The position numbers were made by a program, and so were the translations under genes. From Sutterella megalosphaeroides (GTDB taxonomy: Bacteria > Pseudomonadota > Gammaproteobacteria > Burkholderiales > Burkholderiaceae_F), in assembly GCF_003609995.1 (NCBI RefSeq), contig NZ_AP018786.1, positions 62,001 through 126,000 of the forward strand: a stretch of 64,000 nt of DNA. The letters are read 5' to 3'. The notes below the pieces were generated by a model. It searched no databases. It had not been told where the DNA came from and worked only from the letters and a program-made list of their open reading frames with translations. Below are positions 26,064-33,744 of this stretch, one piece after another (the stretch's first letter is position 1; each line of letters opens with the position of its first letter).

Positions 26064-27089
26064 TCACTTCGGGGCGCCCCGTTCCTCCCTGCGCCTCAGA
26101 ACGTCGTTCCAATCCTCCCCCTCTCGCTCGGGTTCGAAAACCTTCACGGCCAGCATCGGATAGTCGCGCTTGAGTCGCCGTGCGAGCTCGTACGCACCCG
26201 CAATTCCCGCAAACGATCGATCGTTGTCCGCGTAGACCCGCAATTCGCGCAACCCCTCGGGGAGCGTGCGGAAGCGCTCGTAGCCGCCCACGGAAATCAC
26301 CGACCACACGGGAACCCCTTCCGTCTCGTGCACGGAAAGCGCGGTCTCGATCCCTTCGGCAAGACACAGGATGCTCGAAGGCGGAAAAAGTCGAACAAAC
26401 CCTTCGCCGAGTTCGCCCGCCGTCAGCTTCTTCGCCGCCGCAACGGGTGCTTTTTCTCCGGACTCCGTCAGGTACGTGCGATGCAAGGCCGTCATCCGTC
26501 CCTCGGGATCCGTGACGCGCGCGAGGAGGGAGGGCCAAACCGACGTCCCCTCCTCCGACCAATAGGGCTCCCGGGCAAACCAGCGCAGCTCGGTGCAGCC
26601 GTCGAGATGGCGGATTCCCCGACGGCTCAAGTAGCGCGCGGCGGGCGTGTCGGCCTCAAGGTCGAGCGGCTCGGCTTCGGCCCAGTGCGCTTCGAGGGCC
26701 GCAAGGCGGCGTCGCTTCTCGGCTTGAGCCTCCGCGGCCTCGCGACGCGCACGGCGCGCTTCGCTCTGCGCTCCGGGAGAGGACGCAGCCTTCCAGGGCG
26801 GAAGCCCCAGGAAAGACTCGATGAATTCGAGCGTTTCGAAAAACGTCCCGTGCCGGAACGACCGCACGAGCCGAATGCCGTCTCCGGCTCCGCACCCGCG
26901 GCAAAACCACATGCCGTGGTCGGGCTCGCGCTTGGCGAGAAACGTAAAGCGGTCCGTGCCGCCGCAGAGCGGACACGGACGGTTGGGTTTCGCGAAGTGT
27001 CGGGGATCCATACCGGCCGCTTCGAAAATCTGCGGCCAGCGTCCTTCGGCCGCCCGAAAGAGCCGATCGATGCGTTCGCGGTTTTGCAT
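26064..27089 (-). CDS. Toprim/zinc-finger primase-like protein (phage or plasmid type)
   Basis: A 341-residue protein built like mobile-element primases. A CHC2-like zinc module (C39, C42, C63, C66: CPLCGG and CRGCG) is followed by a charged linker (about 100-145) and a C-terminal toprim domain: acidic EGIETALS (Glu245), the YADND block (288-290) and DWND near the end. This resembles the alpha/P4-type primases that make RNA primers, but without a helicase domain. No integrase or other phage gene is nearby, so it looks like an isolated acquired gene or element remnant that remains intact. Its cellular role is unknown. Confidence 0.75.
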   Translation of the reverse strand: MQNRERIDRLFRAAEGRWPQIFEAAGMDPRHFAKPNRPCPLCGGTDRFTFLAKREPDHGMWFCRGCGAGDGIRLVRSFRHGTFFETLEFIESFLGLPPWKAASSPGAQSEARRARREAAEAQAEKRRRLAALEAHWAEAEPLDLEADTPAARYLSRRGIRHLDGCTELRWFAREPYWSEEGTSVWPSLLARVTDPEGRMTALHRTYLTESGEKAPVAAAKKLTAGELGEGFVRLFPPSSILCLAEGIETALSVHETEGVPVWSVISVGGYERFRTLPEGLRELRVYADNDRSFAGIAGAYELARRLKRDYPMLAVKVFEPEREGEDWNDVLRRREERGAPK

Positions 27090-27200
27090 GCGTCATGGGG
27101 CGCCCGGCATTTCCTTTGCAAACATCGGGCACGCCGCCTCCTTTCTGAGTCCGAACAACCGTCGGCCGCCTCCGCGGCCCGCGCGACGCTTCGCCCCTCA

Positions 27201-27228
27201 AAAAAACGGGCGACACGATCGTCGCCCG
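27201..27228 (-). terminator. Terminator after the two-module lipoprotein gene
   Basis: On the - strand CGGGCGAC-GATCGT-GTCGCCCG is followed by TTTTTT. It ends transcription of the gene starting at 27799 and separates it from the primase gene. Confidence 0.8.
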
Positions 27229-27304
27229 ACTACGTTAACAAATTCCCGGGGAGGCGGTCGGGCCGGCCGGAGCCGCCCTCAGCGCCCTCACCGCCCGCAC
27301 CCGC

Positions 27305-27799
27305 TCAGGGCCACCAGTTGTCGCGATCCCGCCAGGGATCGGTCGTGTAACCCACTTCCGTGACGATTCCCTTCGTATCGAACTGCACCCAGCAGGCCAT
27401 GTAAAAGAACCCCTCGTCGAGGAACCGATACATCCAGGCGGTTTCGTTTTTCAGATGGAATTCGTATTTCTGCGCGCAGGGCCCGAAAAGATCGAACACT
27501 TCGCTCTGCGTGGTGACGCCCGGCTTGATGAGCGCAAAATGCTCCCGATCGAGAACATTCTCTTTGGTAACGAGCTTTCCCGAAGCGTCGAACGTGAGCC
27601 ACCAGACCTCTTGAGCCATCGGCTGCATGGAGTAGACCCAACGCGAGCCGCCCTCGGGGAGCGCGACGCGTGCGTCGGGGGCGCCGAGTTCGGTTTCGAC
27701 CGCACCTTCGCTCATCGAGAGCTCCATCAATTGCGGATGCGCGCAACCCGCGACGATCAAGGTCGCCGCAACGGCCGCCGCCAAATTTCTCCACTTCAT
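27305..27799 (-). CDS. Lipoprotein with two BamE/SmpA-like modules
   Basis: A 164-residue lipoprotein. The signal MKWRNLAAAVAATLIVAGC places the lipidated cysteine at 19. Two short segments each read like the SmpA/OmlA pattern (a start residue, G, then xxVxxxLGxP, then W.Y): MSEGAVETELGAPD followed by RWVYS, and IKPGVTTQSEVFDLFGPC followed by WMYRF. BamE has one such module and helps the outer-membrane protein assembly complex. A relation to BamE is likely but the function is not established. The ATG at 27799 has GGAGG 6 bases upstream. Confidence 0.7.
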   Translation of the reverse strand: MKWRNLAAAVAATLIVAGCAHPQLMELSMSEGAVETELGAPDARVALPEGGSRWVYSMQPMAQEVWWLTFDASGKLVTKENVLDREHFALIKPGVTTQSEVFDLFGPCAQKYEFHLKNETAWMYRFLDEGFFYMACWVQFDTKGIVTEVGYTTDPWRDRDNWWP

Positions 27800-27854
27800 T
27801 CTGAACCTCCTCACACGAAACGTGCGTCCGCTCTTCGTCGCTCTTTCAGCTCTT

Positions 27855-28103
27855 TCAGCGTTTGAGCGACTCGACGGGCGCTTTCTTTTCCTCGTAATCG
27901 CACGCGAGCGCGTCGACGAGTTCGTGCATCGCCGCTCGGAAAGCGTCCTTGCCGACGCCGAGCAACACGGCGTCTTCGAACTGCTCCTGCAAAAGTTCGA
28001 CCGCCTCTTCCCAATTTTCGGCGAGCACCTTGACGGACTCCGTACAGGATACGACGGTACCGTCCGCACGGTACCAGGCTTTGGGCGCGGGAATATCGGC
28101 CAT
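27855..28103 (-). CDS. Small acidic protein in the mtnA operon
   Basis: An 82-residue protein I do not recognise. It begins MADIPAPKAWYRADGTVVSC and contains Glu/Val-rich helices (VKVLAENWEEAVELLQEQF, then AFRAAMHELVDALACDYEE). It is soluble and acidic. Two ATGs overlap the aldolase stop (28106 and 28103); the second is preferred because GGAGG then lies 4 bases upstream rather than 1. Tight coupling to the aldolase suggests a related role, perhaps a regulator or accessory factor. No catalytic motif is visible. Confidence 0.65.
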   Translation of the reverse strand: MADIPAPKAWYRADGTVVSCTESVKVLAENWEEAVELLQEQFEDAVLLGVGKDAFRAAMHELVDALACDYEEKKAPVESLKR

Positions 28104-28807
28104 CATGCCTCCTTCGAAGCCTGCGGCTGCCCGTAAGTGCGGAATTTGGCGACGATGCGCCGCATTTCCTCGTCGTCGATCAGGCGGGGTTCGCCGAGCT
28201 GGCGCACCGTCACGTACTGACGGGCGAGGTTTTCGACTTCGTGGGCGAGTCGCAGCGCCCGCTCCAGCGTGCGTCCGAGCGCGATCACGCCGTGGTGTTC
28301 CAAGAGCGCGGCGTCCTTTTCGCGCACGCCCTCGGCCGCAGCCCGAGCCAATTCGGGCGTGCCGAAAGTGGCGTACGGGACGACGTCGACGGAGGTGCCC
28401 CCCGCCGCGGCCACCATGTAGTGGAAAGCCGGAATCGGAAGGTTCTGGCACGCGAGCGCCGTCGCAAAGCACGAGTGCGTGTGCACCACGGCCCCCGCGT
28501 CGGGACGCACGGCGTAGATGCGCTCGTGCATTTCCCATTCGCTCGAAGGCGCGCGGCGCCCCCGGGCGCGCTTGAGGCTCGGCTCGTCGCCGAAGGGAAC
28601 GAAAACGAGATCTTCGGGGACGAGCTCGTCGTAGGGGACCCCGGTCGGCGTCACGAGCATCCCGCATTCCCCTTCGGACACCACGCGCGCGGAAACGTTG
28701 CCGGACTTGTTGACGTTGATGCCGAGCCGATTCATGGCCCGCGCGGTTTCAATGACCGCCCGGCGGATCGCAACGTCGTCCGCGGGGATCGACACGCTCG
28801 TCGTCAC
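28103..28807 (-). CDS. Class II aldolase, L-fuculose-1-phosphate aldolase-like (possible 5-deoxyribulose-1-P aldolase)
   Basis: A 234-residue zinc aldolase. The match to FucA is very close: GNVSARV, TPTGVPYDEL, SSEWEMH, HYMVAAAGG, PYATFGTPEL and LAHEVENLARQY. Metal/catalytic residues are Glu90, His109, His111 and His171. The enzyme would split a ketose-1-phosphate into dihydroxyacetone phosphate and an aldehyde. The MtnB dehydratase is a relative, but these blocks fit an aldolase better. It is coupled to mtnA by a GTGA overlap (GTG at 28807, GGAGG 6 bases upstream). The pair resembles the DHAP shunt, where 5-deoxyribulose-1-P or methylthioribulose-1-P is cleaved. Substrate is inferred. Confidence 0.8.
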   Translation of the reverse strand: MTTSVSIPADDVAIRRAVIETARAMNRLGINVNKSGNVSARVVSEGECGMLVTPTGVPYDELVPEDLVFVPFGDEPSLKRARGRRAPSSEWEMHERIYAVRPDAGAVVHTHSCFATALACQNLPIPAFHYMVAAAGGTSVDVVPYATFGTPELARAAAEGVREKDAALLEHHGVIALGRTLERALRLAHEVENLARQYVTVRQLGEPRLIDDEEMRRIVAKFRTYGQPQASKEA

Positions 28808-29904
28808 GACGCACCTCCTTCGGGAAGAAGCTTGTCGGAAAAGACCGACGTCAGATCGGTGGGCGCCACCACGCCGCGTTCGGTGATGAGACCGGTGACG
28901 AAGCGGTTGTGCGTCACGTCGAAAGCGGGGTTCGCGACGGCCTCTTCGACGGGCGCGATCTGCACGGCGGCGATGCGCCCCGTCGAATCGATGCCGCGCA
29001 CGGAAAGAAGTTCGGACGAAGCTCGGTTTTCGATCGGAATCTGGCGCTTGCCGTCGGTCAACTTCCAGTCGATCGTGGACGAGGGAGCCGCCACGTAGAA
29101 GGGCACGTCGTTGTCGTGCGCGGCAAGCGCCTTGAGGTACGTACCGATCTTGTTGGCCACGTCGCCGCGGCGCGTGATGCGGTCGGCGCCGACGATCACG
29201 AGGTCGACGTCGCCCTGCTGCATGAGCTGTCCGCCCGCGTTGTCCGCAATGATCGTGTGCGGCACGCCGTGTTGGGCGAGCTCCCACGCGGTCAGGAGCC
29301 CCTGATTGCGCGGACGGGTCTCGTCGACCCAGACGTGCAGGGGCGTGCCGCGCTCGAACGCCGCATAAATCGGCGCGAGCGCCGTACCGTAGTCAACGGT
29401 GGCGAGCCACCCCGCGTTGCAGTGCGTGAGGATGTTCACGGGGCGACGAAGCTTCTGGTAGAGGTCCGCGATGAGCGGAGCGCCCGCCTCGCCGATCGCG
29501 CGGCACGTGAGCACGTCTTCCTGCGTCATCGCTTCGGCAAGCTTCACCGCCGCTTCGAAGCGCAGCGAAGGTTCGCGCGGCAGGAGCGCACCCATCATGC
29601 GGTGCACGGCCCACGAGAGATTCACGGCCGTCGGGCGCGCGTTGGCAATGGCGTCGGCCGCCGCAAGCAAAGCGGCGTTTTCCGGGTCTTCCTTCGCGGC
29701 GAGCACGACGCCCCACGCCCCGGTGATGCCGATCAGAGGCGCGCCGCGCACGCGCATGTTGGCAATGGCTTCCACGCAATCGCGCCAGTCGTTGAGCACG
29801 CGCGTTTCGTAGTGATAGGGAAGCGAAGTCTGATCGACGATCTCGACCGCCGTACCGCCGTCGAGCGATCGAATGCTGCGGGTGGGAATGCCATTGACTT
29901 TCAT
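28804..29904 (-). CDS. mtnA: Methylthioribose-1-phosphate isomerase family protein
   Basis: A 366-residue member of the MtnA/eIF2B-like isomerase family. Catalytic residues are visible: Cys162 in THCNAGWLAT and Asp241 in VGADRI, with RVRGAPLIGI near 51-60 and NKIGTY near 251. MtnA converts 5-methylthioribose-1-P, and in some bacteria 5-deoxyribose-1-P, to the ribulose-1-P. The ATG at 29904 has AAGGA 9 bases upstream. It heads a three-gene operon (mtnA, aldolase, small protein). None of mtnB, mtnC, mtnD, mtnK or mtnW is in the window, so the classical methionine salvage route is not supported here. Confidence 0.9.
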   Translation of the reverse strand: MKVNGIPTRSIRSLDGGTAVEIVDQTSLPYHYETRVLNDWRDCVEAIANMRVRGAPLIGITGAWGVVLAAKEDPENAALLAAADAIANARPTAVNLSWAVHRMMGALLPREPSLRFEAAVKLAEAMTQEDVLTCRAIGEAGAPLIADLYQKLRRPVNILTHCNAGWLATVDYGTALAPIYAAFERGTPLHVWVDETRPRNQGLLTAWELAQHGVPHTIIADNAGGQLMQQGDVDLVIVGADRITRRGDVANKIGTYLKALAAHDNDVPFYVAAPSSTIDWKLTDGKRQIPIENRASSELLSVRGIDSTGRIAAVQIAPVEEAVANPAFDVTHNRFVTGLITERGVVAPTDLTSVFSDKLLPEGGAS

Positions 29905-30142
29905 TGGGACAATCCTTGATGGGAGAAAGAACGTGCGGGCGCGCGAGCGCGGAACACCTAGGGGAACCGCGCCGATTCCGCGCAAAAATCCGCCCGCATC
30001 GGCGTGTCTTTCAAGTGTAGCAGGGGGCGTCGGACGTGCCTCGTCGGAGAACCCCGACCCGCCCGCCGAAGCAGCCGAACTTCGTTATGCTTGTAAGCAC
30101 CCTTTTACCTTTGCCCTCACGCGCTCTTTTTCACCCCGCGCC

Positions 30143-32623
30143 ATGGAAAAGTTTTCCCTTCAGCGACTCCTGAATCCCCGCTCGATCGCCGTCGTTGGAG
30201 CGAGCGACCGCCCGGAGAGCCGGGGATTTTTCGTCTGGCAGTCGATCTCGAAGAGCCGCAACGGCCGCGCCGTCTGGCCCGTCAACCCGAAGTACCGCTA
30301 CATCGGGAACGACCTCTGCTACGCGCGCGTCGACGAACTCCCGGGAGCGCCCGACCTCGCCGTCGTCACGCTGCGCTCCGACCTCATCGCCGACACCCTC
30401 GAAGCGCTCGCGCGCAAAGGAACGCTCGCCGTCGTCGTCGCCCCCGAAGAGGAACACCTTTTCGTCGAGGGCGAACTCTCGCATCGCATTCACAAGATCG
30501 TCCGTCGCACGGGACTGCGCGTGATCGGCCCCGATTCGATCGGCCTCATGTGCCCGCCCTCGGGCCTCAATGCAAGTTACTGGCCCGATACGCCCCGTAC
30601 GGGCGGCATCGCGCTCGTCACCCAGTCGGCCCTGATCGCCACGGCGCTCCTCGACGACCTCGCGGACGTCCGCACGGGCTTTTCGGGCGTCATCAATACG
30701 GGGGCCGACATCGACCTTTCGATTTCGGACTGGATCGAGCACTTCGCCGACGACGCACGGACGCGCGTGCTCGCGGTGCAAATCGAAGGTCTGCGCCGCC
30801 CGAGAGCCTTTTACAGCGCGCTTTCCTACGCCGCCTCCCGCAAACCCGTCGTGATTCTGCGTTCGGGCTCGAACGCGGGCCTTTCCGCCGACCGTCTCTC
30901 CTGTCACCGTTTCGGCACGCACGCCGGTCGCGGGATCGTCTTCGACGCGCTCGTGCGACGCGCGGGCGCGCAGTGCGTATCGGACTTCCGGCAGTTTGCA
31001 AGCGCCGTCGCGGCGCTCGCGTCGTGCCCCGTACCCTTCCTTCGGGGCGACGCCGAAAAGAGCTCGCGCGTTGCGGTGCTCTCGAACGGCACGGGCTTCG
31101 CGCTGATGGCGGCCGAAGCCGCGGAGCGCCACGGCATGCACTTGAGCGGCCTTGCGAATTCGACGATTCACGAGTTGCAACGCGCGTTCCCGAGTCCGCA
31201 GCTGCCCGTCAATCCCGTGGTGGTCGGCGCGGCCGCAAGCGCCGAGCGCCTGAGCAAAACGCTCGACATCGTGCTCAAGGATCCGTCCGTCGAAGGGGCG
31301 CTCGTCACCGTTGCTCCGGGCCCCTCGACGCCCGTCGATCCCACGTTCCGGCTCCTCGCCCAAACGGCGCGCACGACCACGAAGCCCGTCATCCTCTCGT
31401 GGGCAAGCGAACGGATTTCGCACGCCGTCCGCGTGCAGCTCGCGCACGCCCCCGAAGCACGCATCGCCGCCGTACGTTCGCCGACGGCGGCCGTGGGCGC
31501 CATGGCGGCCCTCTTTCGCGAAGCCCGACTCAAGCACGACAAGCGACGCGTCCCCGTGCTGCAGACGCCCCGTCTTGCCGAGGAGGCGCTCGCGCGCGTC
31601 CGTTCGGTCCTCCAAGCGCCCGTCGACGAAGAGCGCATCGCCCTCACGAGCGAAGAGACGCAGCACCTGTGCGAGCACGCGAATCTCGTCGCAACGCACG
31701 AGCGGCCCGAGCCCGATCGACCGATTCTCAGACTCGAACTCAACCGCGACGACGTCCTCGGGGCGTACGTGCGCGCGAGTCTCGGCGGCGAATTCGGTGC
31801 GGTCTGCACGGACGAAATCGCGGCGCTTCCGCCCCTCTCGCTCGACGAAGCGCTCCGGTGCGTGCGCGCGATCCGCGTCGGCCGTCTGCTCTCCGACGCG
31901 GAGGCTCTCGGCGCGGCCCTTGCGCTTGCTCGCCTCGCCGAACTCGGCGAGCGCATTCCCGCCCTCGTCGAAATCGTGCTCGAACATGCGGCAGGCGGCG
32001 AACCCAAAGCGTATTTCTGTCGCTCCGCGCGCATTTCCACGACCGATCTCGCAGCCGCGTCGGGCGGCCCGCACCTCGCCGTGTGTCCGCCTCCGGTCGA
32101 GTACGAGACGCTCGCGGGCGGAACGCCCGAGGAAACGTATCGCCTGAGAACGCTCGTCGAAAACGATTTCCCCGCGCTGAAGGACTTCGTCGCGAGCCTT
32201 TCCGACCAAAGCTTTTTCCTTCGCTTTCACAATTCGGCCCGCCTCTCCGACGAGCGCGTCGCCGCTCTGTGCCGGCTCGACTACGAGCGCGAAACGGCCG
32301 TCCTCGTCGAAGCGGTCGACCGCAAGGACGAGACCGTGCGGCGCATCGCCGCCGTGGGCCGCTGGGGACGCACGAAAACGCCCGGGGACGCCGAATTCGG
32401 CGTCGTCGTGCACGACCGCGATCAGCGTCGCGGCCTTGCGCGCCTCGTCATGGGCGAACTCGAAGCGCGGGCCGCCCGCGCGGGGCTTTCGACCCTCACG
32501 GGGTACGTACTGCGCGGCAACGACGCCATGGACGGCCTCATGCGCGCGCTCGGCTACGCGTCGCAAACGAGCGCGGGCGAAGACACCGTGACCTGGGTGA
32601 AGTCGGTCGGCCCGCACCCCTGA
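30143..32623 (+). CDS. PatZ-like GNAT acetyltransferase with acyl-CoA synthetase (NDP-forming) domains
   Basis: An 826-residue protein with the order of the Pat/PatZ protein acetyltransferases. A CoA-binding Rossmann domain (1-130, AVVGASDRPES at 17-24) is followed by succinyl-CoA-ligase-like domains (about 145-460), a shortened ATP-grasp-like region (about 480-640) lacking clear nucleotide-binding residues, and a GNAT domain (about 660-826; CoA loop DQRRGLARLVM near 756). Such proteins acetylate lysines of metabolic enzymes such as acetyl-CoA synthetase. The ligase half is probably regulatory, not catalytic. The ATG at 30143 starts the conserved N-terminus. Confidence 0.82.
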   Translation: MEKFSLQRLLNPRSIAVVGASDRPESRGFFVWQSISKSRNGRAVWPVNPKYRYIGNDLCYARVDELPGAPDLAVVTLRSDLIADTLEALARKGTLAVVVAPEEEHLFVEGELSHRIHKIVRRTGLRVIGPDSIGLMCPPSGLNASYWPDTPRTGGIALVTQSALIATALLDDLADVRTGFSGVINTGADIDLSISDWIEHFADDARTRVLAVQIEGLRRPRAFYSALSYAASRKPVVILRSGSNAGLSADRLSCHRFGTHAGRGIVFDALVRRAGAQCVSDFRQFASAVAALASCPVPFLRGDAEKSSRVAVLSNGTGFALMAAEAAERHGMHLSGLANSTIHELQRAFPSPQLPVNPVVVGAAASAERLSKTLDIVLKDPSVEGALVTVAPGPSTPVDPTFRLLAQTARTTTKPVILSWASERISHAVRVQLAHAPEARIAAVRSPTAAVGAMAALFREARLKHDKRRVPVLQTPRLAEEALARVRSVLQAPVDEERIALTSEETQHLCEHANLVATHERPEPDRPILRLELNRDDVLGAYVRASLGGEFGAVCTDEIAALPPLSLDEALRCVRAIRVGRLLSDAEALGAALALARLAELGERIPALVEIVLEHAAGGEPKAYFCRSARISTTDLAAASGGPHLAVCPPPVEYETLAGGTPEETYRLRTLVENDFPALKDFVASLSDQSFFLRFHNSARLSDERVAALCRLDYERETAVLVEAVDRKDETVRRIAAVGRWGRTKTPGDAEFGVVVHDRDQRRGLARLVMGELEARAARAGLSTLTGYVLRGNDAMDGLMRALGYASQTSAGEDTVTWVKSVGPHP

Positions 32624-32629
32624 TAAGAT
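32624..32629 (+). promoter_or_regulatory. Candidate -10 (TAAGAT) for the crotonase gene
   Basis: TAAGAT overlaps the end of the acetyltransferase gene, about 37 bases before the next ATG. It matches four of six consensus bases; no strong -35 was found. Read-through from the upstream gene is an alternative. Confidence 0.3.
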
Positions 32630-32665
32630 GACGTCGTCCCTTTTTCCTCAGGAATTTGCGAAGTC

Positions 32666-33448
32666 ATGTCCATTGTTTCCAAGCTCGAATTCGGCGTTCT
32701 CCGTCTGACGATCCGCCGCCCCGAACGCCGCAACACGATCACCTCCGACATGTTCGCCTCGCTCTCCGAATCGCTTCGGAGCGCCGAAGCGGACCCCGGC
32801 GTTCGCGTCGTTCTGATCGAAGGTGAAGGAGCGGTGTTCTCGGCGGGTGCCGACCTTGAGGAGAGCCTCAAAACCCCGGATCGCATCGATCGGGAAATGA
32901 GCGACTTCTTTACGGTGCTGCGCCGCTTCCCGAAGCCCGTCGTCGCCTTGGTGGCGGGTCCGGCCGTCGGCGAAGCGTTCGCGATGCTCCTTTACTGCGA
33001 CCTCGTCTACGCGGGCACGAAGGCCCTCTTCAGCATTCCGGCCGTGGCGCTCGCGCGCACGCCCCGCTTCGGCGTCGCTCACGTGATGACGGCCGCCGCG
33101 GGTTACCCGAAGGCCGCCGAAAAACTCCTGCTTTCGGAACCCGTCACCGCCGACGAAGCGGCCTCCATGCGTCTCGTGACCGCCGTAGTCGACGACGACG
33201 AACTCGCGCAGACCGTGGCCGCCAAAGCGGCGCGCCTGGCCGTCCTCCCGCCCGAAGCGGTCGCCGAAACGAAGCGCCTCATGCGCGCCGTGCGCGATCG
33301 CCAGATCGAAGCGCTCGCCGACGAAGAAGAGGAAACGTACGCGCGACGCGTTCGATCGGCCGAAGCCGCCGAAGCGCTCAAAGCCTTCACGGAAGGCCGC
33401 AAGCCCGTCTTCCGCCCCGAAGGGTCGGACGGCTCGGGCGAAGCCTGA
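32666..33448 (+). CDS. Enoyl-CoA hydratase/isomerase (crotonase) family protein
   Basis: A 260-residue crotonase-fold enzyme. The CoA-binding and oxyanion-hole segments are FSAGADLEES (about 56-65) and GPAVGEAFAMLLYCDLVYA (about 97-115). The Glu residues that catalyse hydration in rat crotonase are not at their usual places (ARTPRFGVAH occupies the second site), so it may act as an isomerase or have another activity. It follows the acetyltransferase gene after 42 bases. The substrate is unknown. No other fatty-acid genes are nearby. Confidence 0.8.
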   Translation: MSIVSKLEFGVLRLTIRRPERRNTITSDMFASLSESLRSAEADPGVRVVLIEGEGAVFSAGADLEESLKTPDRIDREMSDFFTVLRRFPKPVVALVAGPAVGEAFAMLLYCDLVYAGTKALFSIPAVALARTPRFGVAHVMTAAAGYPKAAEKLLLSEPVTADEAASMRLVTAVVDDDELAQTVAAKAARLAVLPPEAVAETKRLMRAVRDRQIEALADEEEETYARRVRSAEAAEALKAFTEGRKPVFRPEGSDGSGEA

Positions 33449-33462
33449 TTCGTTTGAAGAGC

Positions 33463-33525
33463 GCACCGTTTCGGTGCGCTCCGCGCGACGCGATCGCACC
33501 TAAATGGTGCGCACCACATTGGAGC
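33463..33525. promoter_or_regulatory. NtrC-like enhancer sites upstream of gltI
   Basis: Two perfect dyads GCACC-N5-GGTGC lie at 33463-33477 and 33496-33510, centres 33 bases apart (about three helical turns). A third, GCACC-ACATT-GGAGC (33511-33525), has one mismatch. NtrC recognises TGCACY-N5-GGTGCA; here the outermost bases are C and G. They lie roughly 150-210 bases upstream of the sigma-54 start, the usual enhancer range. The first dyad could also act as a hairpin after the crotonase gene, but it lacks a T tract. Confidence 0.6.
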
Positions 33526-33554
33526 GGCGTCCCGTTTTCGGGGCGCCGTTTTTC
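33526..33554 (+). terminator. Terminator after the crotonase gene
   Basis: GGCGTCCCG pairs with CGGGGCGCC (one G-U pair) around a TTTT loop and is followed by GTTTTTCG. It is placed between the NtrC-like sites and the gltI promoter, insulating the ABC operon from upstream transcription. Confidence 0.7.
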
Positions 33555-33646
33555 GTTTCTCACTCGGGAAAACCCTTCGTCACCCATCCTAACTTCTTGT
33601 TTTTTTTAAAGGATCGCATTCACCTCCGCCCGGCCGACGCAATGTT

Positions 33647-33662
33647 TGGCACGGGTCTTGCT
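33647..33662 (+). promoter_or_regulatory. Sigma-54 (-24/-12) promoter of gltI
   Basis: TGGCACG-GGTC-TTGCT matches the sigma-54 consensus TGGCACG-N4-TTGCW exactly, with GG (33648-33649) and GC (33660-33661) separated by 10 bases. Transcription would begin near 33673, giving a leader of about 70 bases before gltI. A stretch of eight T followed by AAA at about 33600-33610 may give DNA bending between enhancer and promoter. Confidence 0.8.
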
Positions 33663-33744
33663 TCTTGTAACAACAAGGGTTTCGGGCGTCCTCCGGACGG
33701 CTTCGAACCCCACGACTTACGACAGACGCACTCAGGAGGTCATC

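Noticed and set aside
33459-33480. Reading the first GCACC dyad only as a terminator of the crotonase gene
   Set aside because: There is no T run after it, and a better terminator follows at 33526; its repetition 33 bases downstream favours an operator.
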